A stretch of 64,000 nucleotides of DNA. Source: a virus. This document shows positions 1 to 8,241 of the stretch, piece by piece (position 1 is the first letter of the stretch; every line of letters begins with the position of its first letter). Position numbers and translations under genes: made by a program. Location: positions 1-64,000 of the IMG/VR virus record IMGVR_UViG_3300028400_000003. One strand, given 5' to 3'. Below the pieces are notes generated by a model, which had not been told where the DNA came from, searched no databases, and saw nothing but the letters and a program-made list of their open reading frames with translations.

Positions 1-2
1 GG

Positions 3-134
3 CCGTGGTGGAAAGACCCTGATCTTTGCGAGCAATGGCGCGTCGAGCACGGTATTGACCGCCGTATGCGGTGCAACCATGCGGCAGCGGTACAAGCCCT
101 TGAGCAGCTTATGGGTTTCGGGTGGCGAGGATGA
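3..134 (+). CDS. Partial CDS, C-terminus of a hypothetical protein
   Basis: The window opens inside a gene. This frame stays open from base 3 and gives 43 residues rich in W, R and A (it starts PWWKDPDLCEQW), ending at a TGA that overlaps the ATG of the next gene as ATGA. That overlap is the usual coupling in this genome. The other two frames are less protein-like here. No family is recognised from this fragment. Confidence 0.55.
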   Translation, partial: PWWKDPDLCEQWRVEHGIDRRMRCNHAAAVQALEQLMGFGWRG

Positions 135-1069
135 GGCCCACCTTTCGCATTCACACCTTTGGCGGCGTTGGGGTACCCGTTGACCCGCCGCCGCCCCCGG
201 CCAGCCTCACGGAAGTGCTCACCTACCAGAAGGCCATGCACTACGGTGCGTTCCTCGCCATGTACGGGTCGCATATTCCCCGGGTGACCGTAGCTAAGTA
301 CCTTGGACTCTATACCCCGACCGGCAAGCCCTTGGAGGTCTACCGCAAGGTGCTTGAGGGCTACCGCAACCTGATGCGCCGGTTGAACAAAACCCATCCG
401 GTTCAGCCCCCGGAGTGGGCGGAGTGGATTGACGAGATGAAACGAGAACTGGTAGCTTTCGATCTGCTCGTTCGCACCACTAGCTGGGGCCGCCTTCCCG
501 TCATAGCCTTTGCGGGACCGGATCGGGTTGGCAAGAGCACGCTCGCGGCTGAGTTTCAAAGCCACATGGGAGGACGGATCATCGGTTTCGGGGATGCCGT
601 CAAGGAGATGGCGCATGAGTTGGGCCTGGCCGAAAACGTAGGCCGGGGCGATAAGGGTTGCTGGGAACGGGCGGCGTATGTTTCTGTAGCTCAGACCATG
701 CGCGAGAAGGTGGACCGTGCGTACTGGATCAAAGCGCTGGCCCCCAAGGTTGACCCGGACCGGTGGAACATTATTGACGATCTGCGCTTCCAGAACGAAG
801 CTGATTGGGTTAGACGCATGGGCGGCATTATTGTTCGCATTAACCGGCCAGGGGCTCAGTATCATAAGTCCCAGCGCAACCCGTTTACCCTGAGCGCTTA
901 CAGTGAGATTCCGCGCCAGACGAACGCCAGCAAACCGATTATCGCGTTTCTAGATAACGACTCTACCTTCGACGTGTTCAGGAAGAGGGCGGCTGAGCTT
1001 CTGAGGTACATCTACCGCGCGGGATCAGCCACGCTCGCGCAATACCAGCGTAAACGCAGGCTTGAGTAA
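131..1069 (+). CDS. Deoxynucleoside monophosphate kinase-like P-loop protein
   Basis: Probable dNMP kinase acting in cytosolic nucleotide metabolism, transferring ATP phosphate to a deoxynucleoside monophosphate. A Walker A motif GPDRVGKST lies at about residues 129-137. Downstream, IIDDLRFQNEADWV followed by GGIIVRINR resembles the lid and nucleotide-binding region of phage dNMP kinases (T4 gp1-like). The first ~120 residues are an extra domain I do not recognise. ATG 131 is chosen because it overlaps the upstream stop (ATGA); a GTG at 122 is the alternative. A role in making a modified nucleotide is possible but not shown. Confidence 0.7.
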   Translation: MRPTFRIHTFGGVGVPVDPPPPPASLTEVLTYQKAMHYGAFLAMYGSHIPRVTVAKYLGLYTPTGKPLEVYRKVLEGYRNLMRRLNKTHPVQPPEWAEWIDEMKRELVAFDLLVRTTSWGRLPVIAFAGPDRVGKSTLAAEFQSHMGGRIIGFGDAVKEMAHELGLAENVGRGDKGCWERAAYVSVAQTMREKVDRAYWIKALAPKVDPDRWNIIDDLRFQNEADWVRRMGGIIVRINRPGAQYHKSQRNPFTLSAYSEIPRQTNASKPIIAFLDNDSTFDVFRKRAAELLRYIYRAGSATLAQYQRKRRLE

Positions 1070-1090
1070 TATCGTGTGGTCATATATAAT
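1062..1090 (+). promoter_or_regulatory. Sigma-A type promoter
   Basis: TTGAGT at 1062-1067 and TATAAT at 1085-1090 with a 17-base spacer. It lies in the short gap before the gene at 1105 and shares the catatataat -10 context of other promoters in the window. Confidence 0.7.
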
Positions 1091-1104
1091 AAGGGTAGAA
1101 AGGG

Positions 1105-1311
1105 GTGAAGACGGTGGGCGCATTCAGGTATCGGGTTACAAGAAAGAGCGGACAGCATGTGCATGTGGCCTTGTCGAGCCGCCAGCCGAATGGCGAGTAC
1201 GTCAGCAATGGGATGGTGGCTTTTACCGTTGACGAGTGGGAGCGCCTGAAGCGGGCGCTCAAGTCGGCTCCGGGTGACTTCGAGGTGGTTGACCGTGTAT
1301 CCGATCATTAG
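1105..1311 (+). CDS. Small hypothetical protein (TVDEWERLK family)
   Basis: A 68-residue protein starting at GTG after a purine-rich GAAAGGGG, just downstream of a good promoter. The N-terminal half looks like a beta hairpin sheet (FRYRVTRKSGQHVHVAL). The C-terminal part holds VAFTVDEWERLKRAL, which resembles LSLSVEEWEALRDMI in the protein at 9230, so the two are probably distant paralogs. Function unknown; possibly a small early host-takeover protein. Confidence 0.65.
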   Translation: MKTVGAFRYRVTRKSGQHVHVALSSRQPNGEYVSNGMVAFTVDEWERLKRALKSAPGDFEVVDRVSDH

Positions 1312-1708
1312 AAAAGGGCAGATGCGCAACTTCAGGCAGGCGGAAAGCATCGCCTCGCGCATCGTCTACCGTGAAAAGGTTGGGGAAAGCACGGATGGGC
1401 AGGAGATCGAGGCCGCTATCGCCATTAATCGCGAGGGTACCCGCAACACGTGGTTCGTTGCGCTGGTCCTGATTGACGCCGAGGTATGGGCACGCTCCCC
1501 CTTCGGCCAGGCCATGAAGTTTGTGCAGGTAGACAAGGCGCTTCGCGCCTGGCAGAGGGCCATCGGGTTTCAATTCAAGATCATGATGGATGAGCCGGGG
1601 CGCTACATCTGGCGCTCGCAGCATCCTGAGAAAGCCGCCGATGCGTTGCGTCGGGTATGGCCTGAGCACCTGTTGCAGTTGGCGGGCAGTGTGGAGGCTC
1701 AAAAATGA
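1295..1708 (+). CDS. Hypothetical protein
   Basis: About 137 residues with mixed alpha/beta character and no recognised family. GTG 1295 is chosen: it has GAGGTGG 9 bases upstream and overlaps the end of the preceding gene. ATG 1322 preceded by AAAAGGG is a reasonable alternative. The gene ends in an ATGA overlap with the next gene, so it is translationally coupled to the RDF-like gene downstream. Confidence 0.6.
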   Translation: MYPIIRKGQMRNFRQAESIASRIVYREKVGESTDGQEIEAAIAINREGTRNTWFVALVLIDAEVWARSPFGQAMKFVQVDKALRAWQRAIGFQFKIMMDEPGRYIWRSQHPEKAADALRRVWPEHLLQLAGSVEAQK

Positions 1709-2724
1709 TACACGGACTAGGCAAGCGGGCGAGTTTACAGCGTATTGGCAAGCTCCGGATCGGGGAGAAGAGTGAGCGCGGCCTGCCCCGTAGCATAGAC
1801 CACTTTCGGGTGGTCATGGATGAGGGGTTTGACGACGTGTTGGAGGCCATAGCGGAACAGTACGGCTCAGAACCCAAAGAGTTGATCGTTTATCTACCTG
1901 CCAACCCCGATTTCGATGAGGTCTGGAGCCCGTGGTATCGGCGTTACACCACCGCCGGTTTGGTGTGCAAGGGGGATGGCCTGACCGGTGTCGAGATTCA
2001 GCGGGGCGGTGAAAAGGTGGAGCGGCCATGCGCCGAAAAGGGGTGCCCGTTTGCGGAGCCTGACGAAAAGGGGCGGGTGGCCTGCAAGCCGGTTGGTATC
2101 CTGAGCCTCAAAGTTTACGGTATAGAGCACCCTGGGACATTGCACCTGACGATGGGCGGGTGGTTTCAGGTAGACCTCGCGCATAGGTTCCTGATGCTGC
2201 TAATGGAGAAGGAGGGCGGCGATGCGGCCGGCGTTCCCTTCAAGATTTCTACGGAGCGCATTAAGGGGCGCAAGGGGGTGTTTACCCGTATCAACTTTGG
2301 ATACACGAAGCTGCCGCGCATCGAGGTTGCGGTCGAAGCGCCACCGGTGGAGCCCGAACTTCCCGAACCTGAAGAAGGGCTAGAGCATGGTCCAGGCTCC
2401 GAGTTGGCCGAGGTGATCAACGAGGCCGTGGAAGCCGGGTTGCTCGTTGGGGTGGCCAAGAAGCGGGCGCTCGAAACCCTGTCACGCATACCGCTGATGG
2501 GGGCCGATGAAGCGGCCGCTCAGCTTGAGAGCGTCAGGAACTACCTAAATGAACTGCGGGCCACCTGGAACGAGCCGGTAAGCGAGCATGCTTCGGATAA
2601 GGCCCTGGCCGAAGCCGTATGGGAGAGGTACGGAGAAGAAGCCCTGCGTGAGCACGGCATCGCCTCACCCGAAGACATGACGCGCGGACAGGCCAGGGAG
2701 TTTTTGCGCGAACTTGGGGGATAG
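1705..2724 (+). CDS. Recombination directionality factor-like protein
   Basis: A 339-residue protein. Its first ~200 residues match the pattern of phage Gp3-type recombination directionality factor-like proteins: RIGKLRIGEK near the start, then DHFRVVMDEG, LVCKGDG, a cysteine cluster PCAEKGCPF plus ACKPVGILSLKV, and a tail reading GTLHLTMGGW. The four cysteines probably bind zinc. The C-terminal ~120 residues are helical and acidic with a Pro/Glu linker. In temperate phages such proteins switch serine integrases toward excision. Homologs are also widespread in phages without a known integrase, and none is seen here, so a DNA-metabolism role is an open alternative. Confidence 0.6.
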   Translation: MIHGLGKRASLQRIGKLRIGEKSERGLPRSIDHFRVVMDEGFDDVLEAIAEQYGSEPKELIVYLPANPDFDEVWSPWYRRYTTAGLVCKGDGLTGVEIQRGGEKVERPCAEKGCPFAEPDEKGRVACKPVGILSLKVYGIEHPGTLHLTMGGWFQVDLAHRFLMLLMEKEGGDAAGVPFKISTERIKGRKGVFTRINFGYTKLPRIEVAVEAPPVEPELPEPEEGLEHGPGSELAEVINEAVEAGLLVGVAKKRALETLSRIPLMGADEAAAQLESVRNYLNELRATWNEPVSEHASDKALAEAVWERYGEEALREHGIASPEDMTRGQAREFLRELGG

Positions 2725-2726
2725 TT

Positions 2727-3281
2727 ATGCGTAAGGCCAGGGAGGCGCTTTGGTCATTGGCCGGGGCCTGTTCCCTTGATCTGGGGGCGCTGGCCGAAAC
2801 CCGCATGGTATGCCCGCGTTGTGGCGGCGACTCCTGGGAAGAGTATACGCACGATAGCTGGAGCAGCACGTGGGTTTGTGACTATTGCGACGGCTATGGC
2901 AGCGTCTCCTTTGACAAGGTATTTACTGATCTAATGCACTCTCCGCCGTCTCCCGGTTCGCTTGCCAACGAAGCCGAGGTTTGGCAGGGGGTGTTCATAG
3001 ATGCGGATGACGTGATTAGCCTGACACGCAAGGTGGTGCACACCATACCTGAACCCAAGGAGGTGGCGGCTAGCCTGCTGGTAGCCTTCGTCTACCGGTT
3101 TGACGCCCGATCGGAGACCAAGGCTCCGGGTTGGTCATGGACCTGGCTTGCTCGCGCCCTCGGTCCGATTAACGCCGATACCGTCTTTAAGAGGGCTCGG
3201 TTGCTCAACGCTGCCATTGCGCTAAGGCATGCTAGCAGCCGCTCCAATGCCCGGCCCTCTGAGGAAGCGCTGCCTTTCTAG
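2727..3281 (+). CDS. Zinc-ribbon hypothetical protein
   Basis: A 184-residue protein with CPRCGG and CDYCDG (residues ~29-55), a four-cysteine zinc knuckle as in DnaJ-type or ribbon domains. The rest is helical with a Trp-rich segment. It follows the RDF-like gene by two bases in the same transcription unit. Nucleic-acid or protein binding is plausible; function unknown. Confidence 0.65.
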   Translation: MRKAREALWSLAGACSLDLGALAETRMVCPRCGGDSWEEYTHDSWSSTWVCDYCDGYGSVSFDKVFTDLMHSPPSPGSLANEAEVWQGVFIDADDVISLTRKVVHTIPEPKEVAASLLVAFVYRFDARSETKAPGWSWTWLARALGPINADTVFKRARLLNAAIALRHASSRSNARPSEEALPF

Positions 3282-3284
3282 CCC

Positions 3285-3313
3285 TTGACATATATCGCCA
3301 TATCATATACAAT
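3285..3313 (+). promoter_or_regulatory. Early-type promoter
   Basis: TTGACA at 3285-3290, 17-base spacer, TACAAT at 3308-3313, followed by the GCAGGAGGTAGGC leader before ATG 3332. It is a member of the repeated promoter-leader family. Confidence 0.85.
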
Positions 3314-3331
3314 GTAGGCAGGAGGTAGGCG

Positions 3332-3532
3332 ATGAAGAAGATCAAGATGATCAGGGTTATTGACGAGCGCGGCCAGGTCATCACGGCCAAGGGTAGCCGG
3401 GCGGAGCGCCTTTGGGAGGCGCTGAAAGCCCGCTGCATCTATGACCACGTTAACAAGCGCGGTCAGATCGAGATGCAGATCCTCGACCGCCTTGGCCGTT
3501 TTCTGTTTCGCACGGTGGAGGTGGTGGTGTGA
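3332..3532 (+). CDS. Small hypothetical protein
   Basis: A 66-residue basic protein directly behind a strong promoter and an AGGAGGTAGGC ribosome-binding leader, so it should be highly expressed. The predicted fold is two beta hairpins around a helix (ERLWEALKARCIYD). Function unknown. Its stop overlaps the GTG of the next gene. Confidence 0.75.
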   Translation: MKKIKMIRVIDERGQVITAKGSRAERLWEALKARCIYDHVNKRGQIEMQILDRLGRFLFRTVEVVV

Positions 3533-3900
3533 GCGCCGAACTTAACGCCGTCATGGTCAACGCCTTCGACGTTTCGCCGTTGTTTTACAGGATCACGGTG
3601 AGCGCCCTCCTCAACGGGGATACGGCCCTGGTCCGCGCGACGGGCGAGCATAAGACCCTGGAAGAAGCGGCCCGTATCGTGGCGAAGTATTGGGCGGGCA
3701 GCGGGTTGCCGTTTGACGGTCATGGCGAAAACCCCCGCGCCTTTATGCCGCCGGTCACGGTGGATGGCGTTGAGATTGCCTGGCTCCCTTCATCGTGGGA
3801 AACCGGAGGCATAAATGAACGCTGGTTGGCCATGAAGCCGCACCTGAGCGGCATTTACTGGGTTGCGGATGACGCCCTGGAGGTTGCTAATGACGCTTGA
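3529..3900 (+). CDS. Hypothetical protein
   Basis: A 123-residue protein with a GTG start overlapping the preceding stop (GTGA). It has an alpha/beta pattern with an aromatic C-terminal half. Its 3' end overlaps the start of the MoxR-type ATPase gene by eleven bases, so it probably belongs to the same operon. No family recognised. Confidence 0.65.
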   Translation: MSAELNAVMVNAFDVSPLFYRITVSALLNGDTALVRATGEHKTLEEAARIVAKYWAGSGLPFDGHGENPRAFMPPVTVDGVEIAWLPSSWETGGINERWLAMKPHLSGIYWVADDALEVANDA

Positions 3901-4939
3901 GGAGAAGATCAAGAGGTACATCGAGCTTGACATCCCCGTGCTGCTCAAGGGGCCGCCAGGGGTAGGTAAAACCGAGCGCATTAAGGACCTTGCCAGCGCT
4001 GAGGGCTGGCACCTTGAGGTGCTTCCCCTGAACGTCATGGAGCCGCCCGACGTTGGCGGCCTGCCGGGTATCGTCAACGGTGAAGCTGTTTTCTTCCCAC
4101 CCGAGTGGGCCAAGCGGGTAGAGCGGGCGGCGGCCGATGGTAAGCGCCCGGTGGTGTTTATTGACGAACTGAGCACGGTCCCGCCTGCCGTACAGGGACC
4201 GGCGCTCAAGCTCATTCGTGAGCGGTATGCGGGCACGATCAAGCTCCCGGAGAACACCCGCTTTATCGCGGCGGTCAATCCGCCCGATACCACGGCGGGG
4301 GCCTGGGATACCATCGCGCCGCTGGCCAACCGATTCGCCCACGTCGAGGTGCGGGCCGATCTGGATGAGTGGGTTGCGTGGGCAGCGCGTCAGTCACCGC
4401 ACCATGCCCGCATCGCGGCCTTCCTGAAAACGAAACCCACGCTGCTTTTCAACCAGCCTAGCGGCTCGACCCTGGCGGCCCAAGCCTGGCCCAGCCCCCG
4501 TACCTGGGATCACGTGGCCAAGCTGCTGCGGTTTGAACCCGAACCTGCGGAGCTTTATGAGATGGCCGTTGAACAGGTAGGCGAAGGGGCGGCGGCTGAG
4601 TTTGCGGCTTGGATCAAGAAGGCCGAACTGATTGACCCGCACAAGGCGCTGGCGCAACCCGACGCCTTCGCACTCCCCAAGCGCGAGGATGCGGCTTTCT
4701 CGCTTGTCTATGAGGCCGGGGCCATTCTCAGCAACGCGGATGACGTCACCCGCTACTGGGCTCCCTTCTGGCGGCTGCTCACCCGAGTGCTCGATGCGGG
4801 TTACCGGGACATTGCGGCCACCGGGGCCGTAGTGGCCGTAGAGGCCTTTAGGAAGAGCGGCGGCAAGCTGCCTATACCGCAAGAGATCACTCACTTCTCC
4901 GACTACGTGCAAAACGTTTTAGAAAAGGTACGCGGATGA
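3890..4939 (+). CDS. MoxR-family AAA+ ATPase
   Basis: A AAA+ ATPase of the MoxR type, about 349 residues. Walker A GPPGVGKT lies at residues 21-28, Walker B is VVFIDELST, and sensor-1 is FIAAVNPPD followed by an arginine-bearing LANRFAHVEV. MoxR proteins act as chaperones that remodel VWA-domain partners, and the next gene (overlapping by ATGA) encodes one. ATG 3890 is chosen over an in-frame upstream ATG because GGAGG lies just before it and the protein then begins at the conserved helix. The phage target is unknown. Confidence 0.85.
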   Translation: MTLEEKIKRYIELDIPVLLKGPPGVGKTERIKDLASAEGWHLEVLPLNVMEPPDVGGLPGIVNGEAVFFPPEWAKRVERAAADGKRPVVFIDELSTVPPAVQGPALKLIRERYAGTIKLPENTRFIAAVNPPDTTAGAWDTIAPLANRFAHVEVRADLDEWVAWAARQSPHHARIAAFLKTKPTLLFNQPSGSTLAAQAWPSPRTWDHVAKLLRFEPEPAELYEMAVEQVGEGAAAEFAAWIKKAELIDPHKALAQPDAFALPKREDAAFSLVYEAGAILSNADDVTRYWAPFWRLLTRVLDAGYRDIAATGAVVAVEAFRKSGGKLPIPQEITHFSDYVQNVLEKVRG

Positions 4940-6117
4940 AGGCCAACGAGGTCTTAGAACTCCTACGGGCGGCCAGGCAGGTGGCCAGTCAACGCTACCC
5001 GTTCGTGGCTTCGATGATCTATGCCATGCATCTTAGGAGTGAGCCTACTCGCCACGAAGGTCTGGTAGCCGCCGTTTCCCAGCATGGAACGCTGTACTGG
5101 AACGATGAAGAGTTGCGCAAGATTGACCCCAAGCATTACCCTGGGATCATCTACCACGAGGCCAAGCACTTGTTGCTCAAGCATTTCAAGCGGGCGGAGA
5201 TCGCCGGTGTCGGTCCTGGGGGTCACAAGCCCTGGAACGTAGCGGCCGACATCGAGATCAACCAAGCGATACGGCGTGACCAAGCGCTTTCCCTACCTGA
5301 TTTTGCGTTGTACCCTGAAACGTTTGACCTTCCGCCTGGTCTGGTAGCGGAAGAGTATTACGACATGATCCGTGACCACGAAGACGCCCAAAGCGGCGCT
5401 CCTTCAGGGTCGGGTTCGGATGGGGTTGGGCGTGAGTGGGAGGGCGACTCCGAGGAGCCCCACCTTACGGAGGCCGACATCGAGGTGATACGTCACCAGG
5501 TGGCCAACGAGTATGTGGAGTGGAAAAAGCGCTATCAAGGTGCTACTCATGCGGACTACGAGCGCCTAGTCAAAGAGGTACTCAACCCGAAGGTTGACTG
5601 GCGGGTGTTGCTGGCGGGTCACATTCGCGCGGCCATTCAGGAGGGCTCGGGGGCTGACGACTACTCGTATAGCCGCCCAAGTCGCCGGTATGCAGGTAGC
5701 GGATTTGTTTACCCCAGGCTTCGAGGGCGTATACCAAAGGTGGCGCTGGTCCTTGACACTTCGGGCTCTATGAGTGCCCAAGACTTGAGCGTGGCTTTGT
5801 CTGAGGTGAAAGGGGTGATCGAAGCCGCCGGGGATGCTGTAGATTGGATCGCATACGACACCGAGGTCGCTTCGAGCGGGCGGACTCGAAGGCTCCAGGA
5901 CATTAAGCTGGCCGGGGGCGGTGGCACGGACATGAGTGCTGCGATCATGACCGCCGTTGAACGGAGCAGGCCCGATGTTATTGTGGTCATGACGGATGGG
6001 TATACGCAGTGGCCACCTGAGCCTGTTGGCCCTCACGTTATCGCCGCGATTATCAACACGAGGCAGACGCCGCCGGGGTGGATCAAGACCGTCTACGTAG
6101 GAGAGGAAAACGGATGA
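4936..6117 (+). CDS. VWA / metallopeptidase-like protein, MoxR partner
   Basis: A 393-residue protein with a metallopeptidase-like N-terminal domain (HEAKH at residues 74-78, with helix IEINQAI following, as in DUF2201-type proteins), a Ser/Gly/Glu-rich linker near 150-170, and a C-terminal von Willebrand A-like domain. The MIDAS motif DTSGSMS is at residues 274-280, with GGGGTDMSAAI and VVMTDG completing the metal site. HEAKH fits the HExxH pattern, so zinc binding is plausible. The start overlaps the MoxR stop, which fits a two-gene ATPase-VWA system. Confidence 0.8.
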   Translation: MKANEVLELLRAARQVASQRYPFVASMIYAMHLRSEPTRHEGLVAAVSQHGTLYWNDEELRKIDPKHYPGIIYHEAKHLLLKHFKRAEIAGVGPGGHKPWNVAADIEINQAIRRDQALSLPDFALYPETFDLPPGLVAEEYYDMIRDHEDAQSGAPSGSGSDGVGREWEGDSEEPHLTEADIEVIRHQVANEYVEWKKRYQGATHADYERLVKEVLNPKVDWRVLLAGHIRAAIQEGSGADDYSYSRPSRRYAGSGFVYPRLRGRIPKVALVLDTSGSMSAQDLSVALSEVKGVIEAAGDAVDWIAYDTEVASSGRTRRLQDIKLAGGGGTDMSAAIMTAVERSRPDVIVVMTDGYTQWPPEPVGPHVIAAIINTRQTPPGWIKTVYVGEENG

Positions 6118-6362
6118 GTAGAAAAGCTAAGATCGGGCCGCTACAGGAAAAGATTCTGGTAAAGGTTGCCGAGGAGGGGTGCGTTTTTACGCGCGACCTG
6201 CTCAGCGTTCATAGCAACAGGGGGTCAATCAATTATGCGGTGCATGCCCTTGCTGATCGCGGTTTTGTTACTATTCAGTATCACGGGGTCAAGCTATACA
6301 TCTGCATCACCAAGCGAGGACTCGAGCACGCCGGACGTTATCGTGCTGGTGAAGAAGCCTGA
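6114..6362 (+). CDS. Winged-helix DNA-binding protein
   Basis: An 82-residue protein with the helix-helix-helix-wing layout of a winged helix: LQEKILVKVAEEG, then RGSINYAVHALADRG as recognition region, then a wing FVTIQYHGVKLYICITKRG. A likely transcriptional regulator of phage genes. ATG 6114 overlaps the preceding stop (ATGA). More than half of its length is overprinted by the next gene in another frame. Confidence 0.7.
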   Translation: MSRKAKIGPLQEKILVKVAEEGCVFTRDLLSVHSNRGSINYAVHALADRGFVTIQYHGVKLYICITKRGLEHAGRYRAGEEA

Positions 6363-6726
6363 GCCGCAAGTGCTCGAAGTACCGCAGCTTGGCCGCAGGG
6401 TCCGCGTAACGTTTTACCAGCCCGTGCACGGGCAGACGGACGATGCGCCTAGCATAGCTAGCTGCGGCCCCAACCGCGAGCCCTGGAGGCAGGTGGCCGT
6501 AAGCCGTGACTTGTTTTACACCCCAGACGGTCACAAGCGCTGCGGTGAAACCGTCGAAATCGTTTTGGACCGGCCGGTAGTAACGGCCTCCGGAGTCAAG
6601 GTCACGGTGGTGCGTGGCGTTATATGGGATACCATGCACCCGCGTTACCGCGATGCGGTTGACGTGTTGGTTGGTCCTGACGAGCCCGCCTTGCGCTACG
6701 GTGTTGTAGGCGGGTGGTTGCGGTGA
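6235..6726 (+). CDS. Secreted 3D/RlpA-like beta-barrel protein
   Basis: A 163-residue protein with an apparent signal peptide (MRCMPLLIAVLLLFSITGSS...SA). The mature part reads VRVTFYQPV...VAVSRDLFY...GETVEIVL...IWDTMHPRYRDAVDVLV, which recalls the 3D / double-psi beta-barrel domains that bind or cut peptidoglycan. A cell-wall role is inferred, not proven. The chosen ATG lies inside the winged-helix gene; AGGGGG upstream supports it. An upstream in-frame ATG at 6166 would bury the signal peptide. Confidence 0.55.
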   Translation: MRCMPLLIAVLLLFSITGSSYTSASPSEDSSTPDVIVLVKKPEPQVLEVPQLGRRVRVTFYQPVHGQTDDAPSIASCGPNREPWRQVAVSRDLFYTPDGHKRCGETVEIVLDRPVVTASGVKVTVVRGVIWDTMHPRYRDAVDVLVGPDEPALRYGVVGGWLR

Positions 6727-7241
6727 GCCGCCTTGATCAGCAGGCGCTCGATAGAATTGACCTTTCCGTTAGGGTTATCGTCGGTCCTATCATGGATGCC
6801 GTTACCCCGATTCTTAACGTGGCCGCAGCCCTGTTTTCCAGTGCGATGATGATCGTGCTCACTTACACGTCACCCTCTCCCCTGCTTTATGCGGTGTTTA
6901 CCACGGTGGCCATGCTGTCTGTAGCAACCATAGGTATAGCTTTTCATTACTGGCCTGAGCGCGAGGCCCGTGCGTGGTTGCAAACGGCGCGATCCGCGAT
7001 GCGCGAGGTGGCCGCTCACCCGCCCTCTTTAAAACGCCACTTGGAACGGATAGGGCGTATGCGTCTTCTTCTTCTCCCCAAGACCCGCCGGCTCCTCGAA
7101 GCAGTGGAAGAAGAAGCCGAAGCCTATTTCATCATGGCGCGGCTTATTGGGATACCTGACGATGAAGCGGCCTATTCCGACTGGTTCGCACGCCAGAGCG
7201 TCGAGGCGCGTATGAGGCAGAGTGGTATATCATGGGATTAA
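6723..7241 (+). CDS. Membrane protein, two transmembrane segments
   Basis: About 172 residues. Two hydrophobic stretches near residues 20-65 (ILNVAAALFSSAMMIVLTYT and LLYAVFTTVAMLSVATIGIA) form a helical hairpin, followed by a charged helical C-terminal domain. GTG 6723 overlaps the previous stop (GTGA). It follows a secreted wall-active-like protein, so an envelope function such as lysis or exclusion is conceivable but unproven. Confidence 0.65.
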   Translation: MSRLDQQALDRIDLSVRVIVGPIMDAVTPILNVAAALFSSAMMIVLTYTSPSPLLYAVFTTVAMLSVATIGIAFHYWPEREARAWLQTARSAMREVAAHPPSLKRHLERIGRMRLLLLPKTRRLLEAVEEEAEAYFIMARLIGIPDDEAAYSDWFARQSVEARMRQSGISWD

Positions 7242-7693
7242 TGGATAAACCCACTACAGTACGTGTACATATCGCCATGCCGTCAGGGGAGCGAGTGCGA
7301 ACGTGTCACGGCCGCCGCTTCGCCTGTCCCCTATGCGGTACCGAGTTGCAGCTAAAGCGGTCGAAGATTAGTGAGTTTATGGAGGATGCCGCTGGAACCC
7401 CGGTAAACGTTTTCAAGCGAACCTATTATTGCCCATCATGCGAGTTTAAACTGCATAGTCAGGTATGGCGGCCTTACGGAGAGAACCCGTGCTGCCAGCA
7501 GCAGCTTTCCCATTTGAACCCGAGTATGACCAAGATCGTGGACATGTGGGTGGAGCGCGACGGCAACCTTACCATCTACCGTAAGCGGGAGGCGTTCGCG
7601 TGCACTTGCGGCATATATTACGAGTGGCCCGAGGGGGCCGTAATACCCTTCGACCGTGGAGCCGACGCGGGTGGAAACGATGAACCGGTCTGA
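7241..7693 (+). CDS. Cysteine-rich zinc-binding hypothetical protein
   Basis: About 150 residues with three cysteine clusters (CPLCG, CPSC, CTCG), suggesting two zinc ribbons. ATG 7241 overlaps the upstream TAA (TAATG) and has TATCAT 7 bases before it, so it could also be made from a leaderless transcript. ATG 7232 is an alternative start. Function unknown. Confidence 0.65.
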   Translation: MDKPTTVRVHIAMPSGERVRTCHGRRFACPLCGTELQLKRSKISEFMEDAAGTPVNVFKRTYYCPSCEFKLHSQVWRPYGENPCCQQQLSHLNPSMTKIVDMWVERDGNLTIYRKREAFACTCGIYYEWPEGAVIPFDRGADAGGNDEPV

Positions 7694-8027
7694 CTGCAAG
7701 CTCCCCCCTCACCTGGCGGTAGCCCTGGCCAGCGCCGTTCGCACGTACTACTCCGGCCGCTGGCCCGATCACGTGGCCCTGCCGCAGCTTCGCGCCGTAG
7801 ACCACGCCTATGACGAGCCCGGTGGAACCACGCTGCTCGACACCATGACTAGGGAACAGATGCAGGCGGGACTCGAGCGGCTGAAGTTGTTTTACCCGCG
7901 CGATCATAGGATGCTACTTGCTGGCCTGGGCAACAAGCTAGACCCCAAGCGGGCGGTGGTGTTTTACCTTGCGCTTTGCAGGCTATGGACGGTGTTGAGG
8001 GCACTTGATAAGCAGGGAGGAGAGTAG
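7680..8027 (+). CDS. Hypothetical helical protein
   Basis: About 115 residues, mostly helical, with a paired histidine/aspartate region (FYPRDHRMLLAGLG). ATG 7680 overlaps the end of the previous gene by 14 bases. No family recognised. Confidence 0.6.
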   Translation: MNRSDCKLPPHLAVALASAVRTYYSGRWPDHVALPQLRAVDHAYDEPGGTTLLDTMTREQMQAGLERLKLFYPRDHRMLLAGLGNKLDPKRAVVFYLALCRLWTVLRALDKQGGE

Positions 8028-8028
8028 T

Positions 8029-8241
8029 ATGACAAGAAGCGGAGAGAGGGCTGGAAAAAGGATGCTGCTGGCGGTAAGGGCGGGCGGCCTCGAAGCGGGC
8101 ACGCGGGTTGTGGTGCTGCGGCCCGTCGGAGATGGCCAGGTGTTGGCCCTGGTTGAGGGGGAGGGCAAGAAGGTCTTGCTCCCACGCAACGTGCTCAGTG
8201 AGGTGGTGAATGGTGATGAGGCGCAGACGGAAGAAGGATGA
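8029..8241 (+). CDS. Small hypothetical protein
   Basis: 70 residues, very basic N-terminus, then beta strands (TRVVVLRPVGDGQVLALVEG) like a small barrel. It starts at ATG 8029 after GGAGGAGAG. Possibly nucleic-acid binding; function unknown. Confidence 0.6.
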   Translation: MTRSGERAGKRMLLAVRAGGLEAGTRVVVLRPVGDGQVLALVEGEGKKVLLPRNVLSEVVNGDEAQTEEG

